Part shown: one piece after another, positions 1 through 7,616 of the stretch
Numbering within the stretch: position 1 is the stretch's first letter
Layout: each line of letters begins with the position of its first letter
Assembly: GCA_947451475.1 (NCBI GenBank)
Contig: CANFZC010000025.1
Span: forward strand, 1 to 34,371
Direction of reading: 5' to 3'
Length of the DNA: 34,371 nt
Source of the DNA: Flavobacteriaceae bacterium
GTDB lineage: Bacteria > Bacteroidota > Bacteroidia > Flavobacteriales > Flavobacteriaceae
Notes under the pieces: model-generated
The model's input: the letters and a program-made list of their open reading frames with translations, nothing else
Told to the model about the DNA's origin: nothing
The model's database searches: none
Made by a program: the position numbers and the translations under genes

Positions 1-185
1 ACTACTTGAGCGGCTACTTTACCTTTTCTTCCTTCTTCTTCTTCGTAAGATACTTTGTCTCCTTCGTTTAAAGTTTCAGCTTTAACTCCAGTAGCATGTA
101 CGAAAATGTCTTTTCCAGTTTCGTCATCTGTGATGAAACCGTAACCTTTTGACTCATTGAAAAATTTAACTGTACCTGTGCGCAT
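1..185 (-). CDS. Cold-shock protein, CspA family (3' end cut by window edge)
   Basis: The visible 61 codons encode a classic cold-shock domain, an OB-fold that binds single-stranded RNA/DNA and acts as an RNA chaperone in the cytoplasm. RNP1 (KGYGFI, residues 13-18) and RNP2 (DIFVHA, 26-31) are both present. Family members are about 63-65 residues, so only a few C-terminal codons should be missing beyond the window edge. The start is the ATG at 185, 29 bases after a good -7 box (TATCTTTG, 215-222). The highly acidic run at residues 48-51 (EEEE) is normal for flavobacterial members. Identification is firm; whether it is cold-induced cannot be told from sequence. Confidence 0.95.
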   Translation of the reverse strand, partial: MRTGTVKFFNESKGYGFITDDETGKDIFVHATGVKAETLNEGDKVSYEEEEGRKGKVAAQV

Positions 186-214
186 TGTGTTGAAATAAAA
201 ATATTAATAATGTC

Positions 215-243
215 CAAAGATAATTTTTATTGCGACATAACAA
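215..243 (-). promoter_or_regulatory. Promoter of the cold-shock gene
   Basis: On the minus strand TTG (241-243), an 18-base spacer and TATCTTTG (215-222) match the Bacteroidota consensus TTG-N17-23-TAnnTTTG. The expected leader is roughly 25 bases. Confidence 0.7.
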
Positions 244-247
244 GCAC

Positions 248-289
248 TTCTATGTTAAAAAATTACAAAAAAATTACAAATACATAGAA
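248..289. repeat. Inverted repeat enclosing a direct repeat, upstream of the cold-shock promoter
   Basis: TTCTATGT (248-255) and ACATAGAA (282-289) are perfect 8-base inverted repeats. Between them AAATTACAAA occurs twice in tandem. The block sits just upstream of the -33 element of the cold-shock gene. It lacks GC and is not a terminator; it could be an operator or simply AT-rich spacer. Confidence 0.35.
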
Positions 290-340
290 AAGTATAAAAA
301 CTTGACAAAGAATTACTTGAGATTTTTTTATTTATTTAAT

Positions 341-379
341 AAAAAAAGCAATTGTTTTTATAAATTATAACAATTGCTT
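341..379 (-). terminator. Rho-independent terminator of aspS
   Basis: AAGCAATTGTT (346-356) pairs perfectly with AACAATTGCTT (369-379) around a 12-base loop. Read on the minus strand it is followed by a T-rich run at 341-345, and it lies 28 bases past the aspS stop codon. Confidence 0.75.
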
Positions 380-406
380 CTTAATTTTATGTGAATTTGA
401 CAGTAT

Positions 407-2158
407 TTAGCTCAAATTCAGCTTTATGTGTAATTCGTTCAATTGTCCAGCATCAATAATTGATGGTGCATCAATCATTACATCTCTTCCTGAATTATTT
501 TTCGGGAAAGCAATAAAATCACGAATAGTCTCTTGTCCGCCAAGAATGGCTACTAATCTATCTAATCCAAAAGCCAATCCCCCGTGAGGTGGCGCTCCAA
601 ATTGGAAGGCATCCATTAGGAATCCAAATTGGTTGCGGGCCTCCTCTTCAGTGAAGCCTAGGTATTTAAACATTAATTGTTGGGTAGCTTTATCATGAAT
701 ACGAATAGAACCACCACCAATTTCGTTGCCATTCAACACCATGTCATAGGCATTAGCTCTTACTTTTCCTGGGTCAGTAGCTAATAATTCCATATCTTCA
801 GGTTTTGGGGAAGTGAACGGGTGGTGCATAGCATGCCATCTTCCACTTTCTTCGTCTAATTCTAATAAAGGGAAATCTACCACCCATAAAGGCGCAAATT
901 CCTCGGGCTTACGCAATCCTAAACGCGTGGCTAATTCCATACGAAGGGCAGAAAGTTGCGTTCTGGTTTTATTTGCTGGACCTGAAAGCACAAAGATCAT
1001 ATCCCCAGCATTGGCACCTGTAACTTTAGCCCAATTGGCTAAATCTTCTTGATCATAGAATTTATCAACTGAGGATTTATAAGTTCCGTCGGCTTCACAT
1101 TTAACATAGACCATGCCGGTTGCTCCAACTTGCGGACGCTTTACCCAATCAATTAAGGCGTCAATTTCTTTACGGGTATATACTGCACAACTAGGTGCTG
1201 CGATAGCAACGACTAATTCAGCCGAATTGAATACACCAAAATCTTTGTGTTGGGCCACCAAATTTAATTCCCCAAATTCCATTCCGAAACGAATATCCGG
1301 TTTGTCATTTCCGTAGGTTTTCATGGCGTGGTCGTAGGTCATTCTCGGGAACTTTTCAACTTCAATACCTTTGATTTCTTTAAGTAAATGACGGGTTAGA
1401 CCTTCGAAAACATTTAAAATATCTTCTTGTTCTACAAAAGCCATTTCACAGTCGATTTGAGTAAACTCAGGTTGTCTGTCGGCTCGCAAATCTTCGTCTC
1501 GGAAACATTTTACGATTTGAAAATATTTATCCATTCCACCAACCATTAATAATTGTTTAAAGGTTTGAGGGGATTGTGGCAGCGCATAAAACTGTCCAGC
1601 ATTCATGCGACTTGGCACGACAAAATCGCGAGCGCCTTCAGGAGTTGATTTGATTAAATAAGGAGTTTCTACTTCGCAAAAATCTAAGGCAGATAAATAA
1701 TTTCTAACCGCTTGGGCCACCTTATGACGGAAAAGCAATGAGTTTTTCACTGGATTTCTTCGGATGTCAAGGTAACGGTATTTCATTCGAATGTCTTCTC
1801 CACCGTCTGTTTCATCTTCAATCGTAAATGGCGGCGTTAGTGCTGCATTTAATATGTTTAAACTAGAAACTAGGATTTCGATTTCTCCTGTTGGAATATT
1901 TTTATTTTTGGCTTCACGTTCTATAACGGTTCCTTTAACTTGTATAACGAATTCACGGCCAAGAGTTTTAGCAGCTTCAAAAACACTTTTATCTGTTCGG
2001 CTTTCGTCAAAAATTAATTGCGTAATACCATAACGATCGCGCAAATCAACCCAATTCATAAATCCTTTATCTCTAGATTTTTGAACCCATCCGGCTAGTG
2101 TAACTTCTTGATTGATGTGGGAGGCATTCAACTCTCCACAATTATGACTTCTATACAT
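407..2158 (-). CDS. aspS: Aspartate--tRNA ligase
   Basis: Class II aminoacyl-tRNA synthetase that charges tRNA-Asp in the cytoplasm. The 583-residue length fits bacterial AspRS. In order: an N-terminal OB-fold anticodon-binding domain (about 1-105), the catalytic core, the bacterial GAD insertion (about 295-410) and the C-terminal catalytic part. Motif 2 spans 219-236 ([18 protein letters not shown]) and motif 3 is [13 protein letters not shown] near residues 527-539. The ATG at 2158 gives the canonical N-terminus [10 protein letters not shown]. It is transcribed alone: a -7 box lies 17 bases upstream and a hairpin terminator downstream. Nothing odd is seen. Confidence 0.98.
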   Translation of the reverse strand: MYRSHNCGELNASHINQEVTLAGWVQKSRDKGFMNWVDLRDRYGITQLIFDESRTDKSVFEAAKTLGREFVIQVKGTVIEREAKNKNIPTGEIEILVSSLNILNAALTPPFTIEDETDGGEDIRMKYRYLDIRRNPVKNSLLFRHKVAQAVRNYLSALDFCEVETPYLIKSTPEGARDFVVPSRMNAGQFYALPQSPQTFKQLLMVGGMDKYFQIVKCFRDEDLRADRQPEFTQIDCEMAFVEQEDILNVFEGLTRHLLKEIKGIEVEKFPRMTYDHAMKTYGNDKPDIRFGMEFGELNLVAQHKDFGVFNSAELVVAIAAPSCAVYTRKEIDALIDWVKRPQVGATGMVYVKCEADGTYKSSVDKFYDQEDLANWAKVTGANAGDMIFVLSGPANKTRTQLSALRMELATRLGLRKPEEFAPLWVVDFPLLELDEESGRWHAMHHPFTSPKPEDMELLATDPGKVRANAYDMVLNGNEIGGGSIRIHDKATQQLMFKYLGFTEEEARNQFGFLMDAFQFGAPPHGGLAFGLDRLVAILGGQETIRDFIAFPKNNSGRDVMIDAPSIIDAGQLNELHIKLNLS

Positions 2159-2175
2159 TTGATTTTAAATTTTGG

Positions 2176-2183
2176 CAAAAGTA
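2176..2183 (-). promoter_or_regulatory. -7 box of aspS
   Basis: TACTTTTG on the minus strand matches TAnnTTTG and ends 17 bases before the aspS ATG. No well-spaced TTG was found for the -33 element. Confidence 0.6.
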
Positions 2184-2257
2184 AAAAACAAAAACCAATA
2201 AAGTGAGAAACCTAAAATCAAGTTTTTATTATTTAGAAATTATTCTACCGAAAAAAC

Positions 2258-2265
2258 TATATTTG
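2258..2265 (+). promoter_or_regulatory. -7 box of the thioredoxin-like gene
   Basis: TATATTTG matches TAnnTTTG and ends 29 bases before the ATG at 2295. The -33 element is not clear. Confidence 0.6.
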
Positions 2266-2294
2266 ATTTTACAATTAATTTTAAATGAACAACT

Positions 2295-3287
2295 ATGAAA
2301 ACAGTATTCAGTTTTATTTTTACCTTCCTAATTGCTTCTGCGGTAGTTTCGCAGGAAAGTATGACTTTTCAAGCTGAGATAGCAAATAAGAACAGTGAAA
2401 GCCTTTATATTAAAGATAATCAAAGTGTTATCCAAGAGATAAAAACCGATAGCAAAGGTAATTTCAAAGCCACTTTTGTTGTGAAAGAAGGATTGTATCA
2501 AATGTTTGATGGCGTAGAGTATGCACAATTGTACTTAAAAAACGGGTTTGATTTAAAATTAAAGATGGATGCAACCAAGTTTGACGAAACCATTATGTTT
2601 TCAGGAAAAGGGTCAGCAGAAAACAATTTCTTAGCACAAAGCACTTTGCTAGATAGTAAAATAAATTTTGAGTTATTATTGAAGTCTGATGAAGTTGATT
2701 TCAAAAAACAAACCGATGAAATGAAAGCAAATGATTTGCTTCGATTACAGAATGGTAAACTAGACCCTGCTTTTGTAGCTTTGCAAAAACAAATGAACGA
2801 GGGGAAAATGACTCAATTAGAGCAATATTATGCTATGTCATTGGCCAATAGAAAAATGAATAATGTTTCAGCGCCTAATTTTGAGTATGAAAATTATAGC
2901 GGTGGAAAAACAACTTTAGAAAGTATGAAGGGTAAATATGTTTATATTGATGTTTGGGCCACTTGGTGCGGACCTTGTCGTGGAGAAATTCCTTTTTTGA
3001 AAACGGTTGAAGAAAAATATAAAGGTAAGAACATAGAGTTTGTTAGTATTTCAGTTGATGAAGATAAAAATCATGACAAATGGAAAAATTTTGTGGCGGA
3101 CAAACAATTGGGAGGCGTTCAATTATTTGCCGATAAAAATTGGTTGTCTGATTTTATAAGAGCATTTAATATTAATTCCATTCCTCGATTTATCTTGATT
3201 GACCCAAAAGGGGTAGTAATTGATGCTGATGCTAGTAGACCTTCATCACAGGCATTAGGGATTCAGCTGGATAAGTTATTAAATTAA
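2295..3287 (+). CDS. Secreted TlpA/ResA-like thioredoxin-fold disulfide protein
   Basis: A 330-residue exported thiol-disulfide protein. Residues 1-19 form a signal peptide. Residues about 20-190 are a beta-rich N-terminal region of the kind fused to thioredoxins in Bacteroidota (DUF4369-like; I assign this by layout, not by motif). The C-terminal thioredoxin domain (about 195-330) has the active site WCGPC at 224-228 and the cis-proline region SIPRFILIDPKG. The role is probably reduction or isomerisation of cysteines in periplasmic or surface proteins; the client is unknown. It has its own -7 box and a terminator, so it appears monocistronic. No cytochrome c maturation gene is nearby. Confidence 0.88.
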   Translation: MKTVFSFIFTFLIASAVVSQESMTFQAEIANKNSESLYIKDNQSVIQEIKTDSKGNFKATFVVKEGLYQMFDGVEYAQLYLKNGFDLKLKMDATKFDETIMFSGKGSAENNFLAQSTLLDSKINFELLLKSDEVDFKKQTDEMKANDLLRLQNGKLDPAFVALQKQMNEGKMTQLEQYYAMSLANRKMNNVSAPNFEYENYSGGKTTLESMKGKYVYIDVWATWCGPCRGEIPFLKTVEEKYKGKNIEFVSISVDEDKNHDKWKNFVADKQLGGVQLFADKNWLSDFIRAFNINSIPRFILIDPKGVVIDADASRPSSQALGIQLDKLLN

Positions 3288-3311
3288 AAAGTACTAAATA
3301 CTCAAGTGAAA

Positions 3312-3338
3312 AGCCATGCGAAAAGCGTGGCTTTTTTT
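3312..3338 (+). terminator. Terminator of the thioredoxin-like gene
   Basis: AGCCATGC (3312-3319) pairs with GCGTGGCT (3325-3332), one G-T wobble, around GAAAA, followed by a run of seven T. Confidence 0.85.
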
Positions 3339-3422
3339 GCTTATGATTCTGCAGCAATGTTAAATTTTGAAACAATGTTATCAAATTGTTAAGTAAAAGT
3401 GTTTTTTGTGTAAATTAATTGC

Positions 3423-3430
3423 TATATTTG
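3423..3430 (+). promoter_or_regulatory. -7 box of the MORN-repeat gene
   Basis: TATATTTG ends 32 bases before the ATG at 3463. A TTTG at 3405-3408 is only 14 bases upstream, shorter than the usual spacer, so the -33 element is uncertain. Confidence 0.6.
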
Positions 3431-3462
3431 TTATTCAAATGTAAAATTTAAAACCTACTACT

Positions 3463-3807
3463 ATGAAAAAGATACTAATTATGGGAGCTATTTTAATCAC
3501 AGGATTAACTTTCGCTCAAGCGGCCAAGCCGGTTTTAGAACAAGATGGTGATTTAGTGAAAGCAACATACTATTATGATAATGGTCAAATTCAACAACAA
3601 GGTCATTTTAAAGATGGAAAGTTAGAAGGGCAATGGGTTGCTTATGATTTGAATGGAAATAAGAAATCTATTGGAGAATATAAAAGTGGAGAAAAAACTG
3701 GAAAATGGTTTTTTTGGAATGATAAATCATTAAGTGAAGTTGATTATTCTAGAAGTAGAGTTTCAGAAGTTAAATCATGGAAACAAGATGCTTTGGCTAA
3801 TAAATAA
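3463..3807 (+). CDS. Secreted MORN-like repeat protein (YwqK-type)
   Basis: A 114-residue protein with a signal peptide (residues 1-18, cleaved near FAQ-A) and about three MORN/YwqK-like beta-hairpin repeats. These are recognisable from recurring tyrosine-x-asparagine-glycine and G-x-x-x-G-x-W patterns (DNGQIQQQGHFKDGKLEGQW, then EYKSGEKTGKWFFW). Databases often name this fold 'toxin-antitoxin YwqK antitoxin', but there is no toxin gene next to it, so I do not use that name. Function is unknown; an envelope-associated role is inferred from the signal peptide. It has its own -7 box and shares a strong bidirectional terminator with the next gene. Confidence 0.8.
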   Translation: MKKILIMGAILITGLTFAQAAKPVLEQDGDLVKATYYYDNGQIQQQGHFKDGKLEGQWVAYDLNGNKKSIGEYKSGEKTGKWFFWNDKSLSEVDYSRSRVSEVKSWKQDALANK

Positions 3808-3827
3808 TAAGAGATTATTTAATTCAT

Positions 3828-3859
3828 AAAAAAGGGAACTCAATTGAGTTCCCTTTTTT
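3828..3859. terminator. Bidirectional terminator between convergent genes
   Basis: The perfect 20-base palindrome GGGAACTCAATTGAGTTCCC (3834-3853) is flanked by six A on the left and six T on the right. It can stop transcription from the MORN gene and from the bacilliredoxin gene. Confidence 0.92.
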
Positions 3860-3876
3860 AGTATAAGTGGCTTATA

Positions 3877-4287
3877 TTAACAAAATTCATCATAAGCATC
3901 TTTTAGGTTTTCTGCAATCATCTCGGCAGGCCTTCCTTCTATATGATGACGTTCTAACATATGAACTAATTCCCCGTTTTTGAACAAAGCCATACTTGGT
4001 GATGATGGTGGGAACGGAAACATATGTTGGCGAGCTGCATCAACTGCTTCTTTATCTACTCCAGCAAATACCGTCACTAAGTGATCTGGTTTTTTAGTTC
4101 CATCTAAACTCATTTTTGCTCCTGGACGAGCATTACGTGCGGCACAACCACAAACAGAGTTTACAACTACTAGAGTCGTTCCGTTCGCTTTGATAGCATT
4201 TTCTACTGATTCAGCGCTAAATAAATCTTGAAAACCAGCGGCCGTTAATTCGGCTCTCATCGGCAATACCATTTCTTCTGGGTACAT
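3877..4287 (-). CDS. Bacilliredoxin, BrxA/BrxB (YphP/YqiW) family
   Basis: A 136-residue cytoplasmic thioredoxin-fold protein. The CGC signature of this family is at 46-48 within [15 protein letters not shown] third cysteine is the very last residue (136), as in Firmicute BrxA proteins. In Firmicutes these proteins remove bacillithiol from mixed disulfides on oxidised proteins. Whether this organism makes bacillithiol is not shown here; no bsh gene is in the window. The start at 4287 gives the typical N-terminus [15 protein letters not shown] -7 box lies 54 bases upstream, leaving a fairly long leader. Monocistronic. Confidence 0.93.
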   Translation of the reverse strand: MYPEEMVLPMRAELTAAGFQDLFSAESVENAIKANGTTLVVVNSVCGCAARNARPGAKMSLDGTKKPDHLVTVFAGVDKEAVDAARQHMFPFPPSSPSMALFKNGELVHMLERHHIEGRPAEMIAENLKDAYDEFC

Positions 4288-4341
4288 ATTTTTATTTTTT
4301 ATCTATTAGAGGTATAATTTTTTTAGATTTAAAATCTTTAG

Positions 4342-4349
4342 CAAAGATA
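4342..4349 (-). promoter_or_regulatory. -7 box of the bacilliredoxin gene
   Basis: TATCTTTG on the minus strand, 54 bases before the ATG at 4287. The expected leader of about 50 bases is AT-rich with no clear fold. Confidence 0.55.
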
Positions 4350-4412
4350 AACAGAATATTAAATCTGTGTTTTAATCAAGTCATAAAGATTTGTTATGAT
4401 TATATAGAAAAA

Positions 4413-5555
4413 TTACAATGTATAAAGTCTATTAATAAGCGCTCTTATGAATAATCCTTTTGGGCATTTCCAAATTACTTGTAAATCTTCCCAAAAAGAA
4501 GTTTCTTCATCTAAAAATTTGAATATCAAAGAAGAGTCACCGTTTTTAAACATAGCTGAAAAGATAGTTGACCCTAATTCATTTTTATTGTCCAAAATAT
4601 CCAAAAGTAATAAGTCATAAAACCAAAATTTATTGAGTTTGTGAAATTTTCGCAAATCATTTTCCTCTGAGATAAATTGCGCCAAAACTTTTGATTTATT
4701 GACTGTGTTTTTAAAGGTATAACCGGTGCTGGCTTTTGTCCAGCCTCCAGCAGATCCTACATTAAGAATGTTTTTTGAATTGTGTTTCCAAAAGGGATAA
4801 CATGTCATTGGTATATTACCTTGTTCCTTTTCAATTATTTCAAAATCTGTAATTCCTGCCTTTGTAATATATTTTTTTATTTCGGTTTCATATTCTTCTT
4901 GTAATAATAATTCTTTAGAGAACAATGTATATTCAATTAAAGCTTCATTTTCAGAAAATGGTAAAACATACATAAAACGAGTATTGCCTTTCTGCTCTAT
5001 AGTGAAATCCATGAAAGTAGCGCAGGCAGGATTAAAAATAGCCTTATTACATTTAATTTTCCAACCTATAAAATGTTGATGTAAAAATGGGTATTTGGAT
5101 TGATTTATTGCTATTTCAGGATTAAATATGGAATTGATAATTTGGTCGCAAGTATAGTTTTCTATTTCTGTATTAACGATACATCGATTGCCTAAATCTT
5201 CAATACGAATAACTTTTTGTTGTACTAATTGAATGTTATTTTGATTTGAAATAAGACATAGAACAAAATTGTAAAAATCTATTCCACGTACCATTTTATA
5301 TTGGTAAGGAATTAGTTCTAATTTTCTTTCAAAAGCTATATTTTTAAACCAAGCAAAATCCCAATTAGCAGAGACGATATTATCATATGCATTAGTATTA
5401 TCCCAAAAGCACCAAGTTCTGTCATTTGTTTTTTTGGAATTCTCATCAATTAGAAGAATTGATTTGTCTTTAAATTTACCTGAAACAATCATTTCATTTA
5501 CCGTCATCAATGCTGCTAAACCAGAGCCTGTAAAAATATAATCATAGTGCTTCAT
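4413..5555 (-). CDS. crtY: Lycopene beta-cyclase (CrtY type)
   Basis: Cyclises the ends of lycopene to form beta-carotene, the precursor of the yellow zeaxanthin-type pigments of flavobacteria. The 380-residue protein starts with an FAD-binding Rossmann motif (GSGLAA, residues 10-15) and has the CrtY signature NDRTWCFWD (about 44-52). A second family-typical segment is GSAGGWTKASTGYTF (about residues 267-281). The start at 5555 is the only one that leaves the Rossmann strand intact. The -7 box ends only 4 bases before the ATG, so the mRNA may be leaderless. Other carotenoid genes are not adjacent. No clear terminator is seen downstream. Confidence 0.93.
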   Translation of the reverse strand: MKHYDYIFTGSGLAALMTVNEMIVSGKFKDKSILLIDENSKKTNDRTWCFWDNTNAYDNIVSANWDFAWFKNIAFERKLELIPYQYKMVRGIDFYNFVLCLISNQNNIQLVQQKVIRIEDLGNRCIVNTEIENYTCDQIINSIFNPEIAINQSKYPFLHQHFIGWKIKCNKAIFNPACATFMDFTIEQKGNTRFMYVLPFSENEALIEYTLFSKELLLQEEYETEIKKYITKAGITDFEIIEKEQGNIPMTCYPFWKHNSKNILNVGSAGGWTKASTGYTFKNTVNKSKVLAQFISEENDLRKFHKLNKFWFYDLLLLDILDNKNELGSTIFSAMFKNGDSSLIFKFLDEETSFWEDLQVIWKCPKGLFIRALINRLYTL

Positions 5556-5559
5556 AGCC

Positions 5560-5567
5560 CAAATATA
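5560..5567 (-). promoter_or_regulatory. -7 box of crtY, placed for a leaderless transcript
   Basis: TATATTTG on the minus strand is followed by GGCT and then the crtY ATG. Bacteroidota start transcription a few bases past this box, so the first transcribed base should fall at or next to the start codon. It directly abuts the putative -33 element of the divergent gene. Confidence 0.55.
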
Positions 5568-5599
5568 TTGAATTCTTTAAAAATTATTGAGTATTTTTG
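5568..5599 (+). promoter_or_regulatory. Promoter of the Nramp-UspA gene
   Basis: TTG (5568-5570), a 21-base spacer and TATTTTTG (5592-5599); the box ends 19 bases before the ATG at 5619. Promoters for both strands fit in about 63 bases. Confidence 0.6.
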
Positions 5600-5618
5600 A
5601 CATAATAATTAGGCGCAT

Positions 5619-7490
5619 ATGAGCAAATCACTAGAAGAAGTTAATCAATCAGTAGCTACAGAAGGAAAGACCACAGGATTTAGAAAAATATTAGCATTTC
5701 TAGGGCCTGCATATTTAATAAGTGTAGGATACATGGACCCGGGGAATTGGGCAACAGACATAGCAGGAGGAAGTCAGTTTGGTTATGCTTTACTATGGGT
5801 ATTGCTCATGAGTAATGTCATGGCATTGCTTTTGCAAAGTTTGAGTGCTCGCTTAGGTATAGTAACTCAACATGATTTAGCTCAAGCCTCTCGAGAAACT
5901 TATTCTAAATACGTTAATTATGTACTGTATTTTTTGGCAGAAATTGCAATTGCGGCATGTGATTTAGCAGAAGTTCTTGGGATGGCAATTGGAATAAATC
6001 TTTTGTTTGGCATTCCTTTGATTCAAGGAGTTTTGATTACTGTACTAGATACTTTTTTATTATTGTTTTTAATTAACAAAGGCATCCGTAAAATGGAAGC
6101 TTTCATAATTGCTTTGGTTTTGATAATTGGATTTTCTTTTGTGTTTGAAATGATATTTGCTCAACCAGAAGTCAATAAAATATTTTGTGGACTAATTCCG
6201 ACTTTGCCAAATGCTAATGCACTTTATATTGCGATAGGGATAATAGGGGCTACAGTTATGCCTCATAATTTATACTTACATTCTTCATTAGTTCAAACTA
6301 GAAAATTTGATAGAAGTCAAAAAGGAATCAAACAAGCATTGAAATACAACTTCATTGATAGCAGTATTGCTTTGAATTTGGCTTTTTTCGTTAATGCAGC
6401 TATTTTAATTTTAGCGGCAGCTACATTTTATAAAAACGGAATGTTTGAAGTTGCTGAAATCCAAGATGCTCATCAATTATTAGCGCCACTTTTAGGCACT
6501 TCTTGGGCTCCTATTTTATTTGCAGTTGCTTTAATAGCTGCTGGTCAAAGTTCAACGATAACAGGTACATTAGCGGGGCAAATCATCATGGAAGGATATC
6601 TGAATTTAAGAATTCAGCCATGGGTACGCAGAATTATAACACGATTAATTGCAATAGTTCCGGCTGTAATAGCTATCCTTTATTTTGGAGAAAGTGTCAC
6701 CGGAAAATTATTAATTTTAAGTCAAGTGATTTTGAGTTTGCAATTGGGTTTTGCCATTATTCCTTTAATTCATTTTGTAAGTGATAAAAGTAAAATGAAC
6801 GGATTTCATATCAGTAAGACAACTCAAATTGCTTCATGGATTATTGCCTCGATAATTGTCTCATTAAATGCTAAATTGGTTTTTGATGAAATTAAAGGTT
6901 GGTTGGAATCTTCGGACAACTCTATCATACTGTGGCTTACGGTTGTTCCTTTGGCGTTTTCCTTTTTAGCATTGCTTTTATTTATCATTTTTGAACCATT
7001 TATAGCTAAAGTGAAAAGGGAAATTGATAATCATTCCCCGCATACTTTGATTTTGAAAATAGATGAGTATCGAAATTATAATAAGAAAAACATCGCTGTG
7101 TCAGTTGACTTTTCAATGGCAGATGAAGGTGCGATTTTACACGCTTTGGATTTGGGAGGGAAAGAGGCTAACTATACATTAATTCATGTTGTAGAGACTG
7201 TTGGAGCGATGATTTATGGGAACAAAATAAGTGATCATGAAACAATAATTGATGAGAAATTGTTAATGGACTACCATAGAATGATTGAAGAAAAAGGATT
7301 TAAAGTCACTATAAAGTTAGGTTTTGGAAATCCAGGAAAAATTATTCCGAAAATTGTAAATGAAGCAGACTATCACATTTTAATAATGGGAACACATGGT
7401 CATACTGGCCTGAAAGATTTGGTCTTTGGAACAACAGTAGATAAAGTTCGTCATCGTACTAGAATTCCAATTTTCTTAGTAAAAAATTAA
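5619..7490 (+). CDS. mntH: Nramp-family divalent metal transporter fused to a C-terminal UspA domain
   Basis: Inner-membrane, proton-coupled importer of Mn2+ and perhaps Fe2+. The Nramp part (about 1-465) has eleven predicted membrane segments. The metal-site motif of helix 1 is DPGN (40-43); that of helix 6 is A211-x-x-M214 followed by PHN. A universal stress domain follows from about 488 to 623. It keeps the ATP-binding pattern G-x2-G-x9-G-T (G591, G594, G604), so it probably binds ATP or a related nucleotide and may gate or sense transport; that role is inferred. Plain MntH is about 410-450 residues, so the extra 150-200 residues are a true fusion. Its TAA stop shares the palindrome TTAA with the stop of the convergent feo operon. 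Confidence 0.9.
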   Translation: MSKSLEEVNQSVATEGKTTGFRKILAFLGPAYLISVGYMDPGNWATDIAGGSQFGYALLWVLLMSNVMALLLQSLSARLGIVTQHDLAQASRETYSKYVNYVLYFLAEIAIAACDLAEVLGMAIGINLLFGIPLIQGVLITVLDTFLLLFLINKGIRKMEAFIIALVLIIGFSFVFEMIFAQPEVNKIFCGLIPTLPNANALYIAIGIIGATVMPHNLYLHSSLVQTRKFDRSQKGIKQALKYNFIDSSIALNLAFFVNAAILILAAATFYKNGMFEVAEIQDAHQLLAPLLGTSWAPILFAVALIAAGQSSTITGTLAGQIIMEGYLNLRIQPWVRRIITRLIAIVPAVIAILYFGESVTGKLLILSQVILSLQLGFAIIPLIHFVSDKSKMNGFHISKTTQIASWIIASIIVSLNAKLVFDEIKGWLESSDNSIILWLTVVPLAFSFLALLLFIIFEPFIAKVKREIDNHSPHTLILKIDEYRNYNKKNIAVSVDFSMADEGAILHALDLGGKEANYTLIHVVETVGAMIYGNKISDHETIIDEKLLMDYHRMIEEKGFKVTIKLGFGNPGKIIPKIVNEADYHILIMGTHGHTGLKDLVFGTTVDKVRHRTRIPIFLVKN

Positions 7491-7615
7491 TGACAAGCAC
7501 AATCATCTTTATCACAACCTTTTTTAGATTTTTTTTTACCAGTAAATTTTTGAGCCAAAAATCCTATAGCAATTCCTAATGCTATATAAACGAGTATTTC
7601 CTGAAATTTTGCCAT
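7487..7615 (-). CDS. FeoB-associated Cys-rich small membrane protein
   Basis: A 42-residue peptide: one membrane helix (about 5-20, ILVYIALGIAIGFLAQ) followed by a Lys-rich linker and a C-terminal cysteine/histidine cluster (C33, C38, C40, H41 of the short form). This layout is that of the FeoB-associated family, also labelled 'virus attachment p12' in databases. It is thought to help FeoB ferrous iron uptake, perhaps as a small metal-binding partner. I chose the ATG at 7615, one base after the stop of the upstream operon gene. The longer open frame, starting at 7672, would lie inside that gene. It is the last gene of the feo operon. Confidence 0.8.
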   Translation of the reverse strand: MAKFQEILVYIALGIAIGFLAQKFTGKKKSKKGCDKDDCACH

Positions 7616-7616
7616 A

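Noticed and set aside
3463..3807. Antitoxin of a toxin-antitoxin pair (YwqK label)
   Set aside because: No toxin gene is adjacent and the protein has a signal peptide, which does not suit a cytoplasmic antitoxin.
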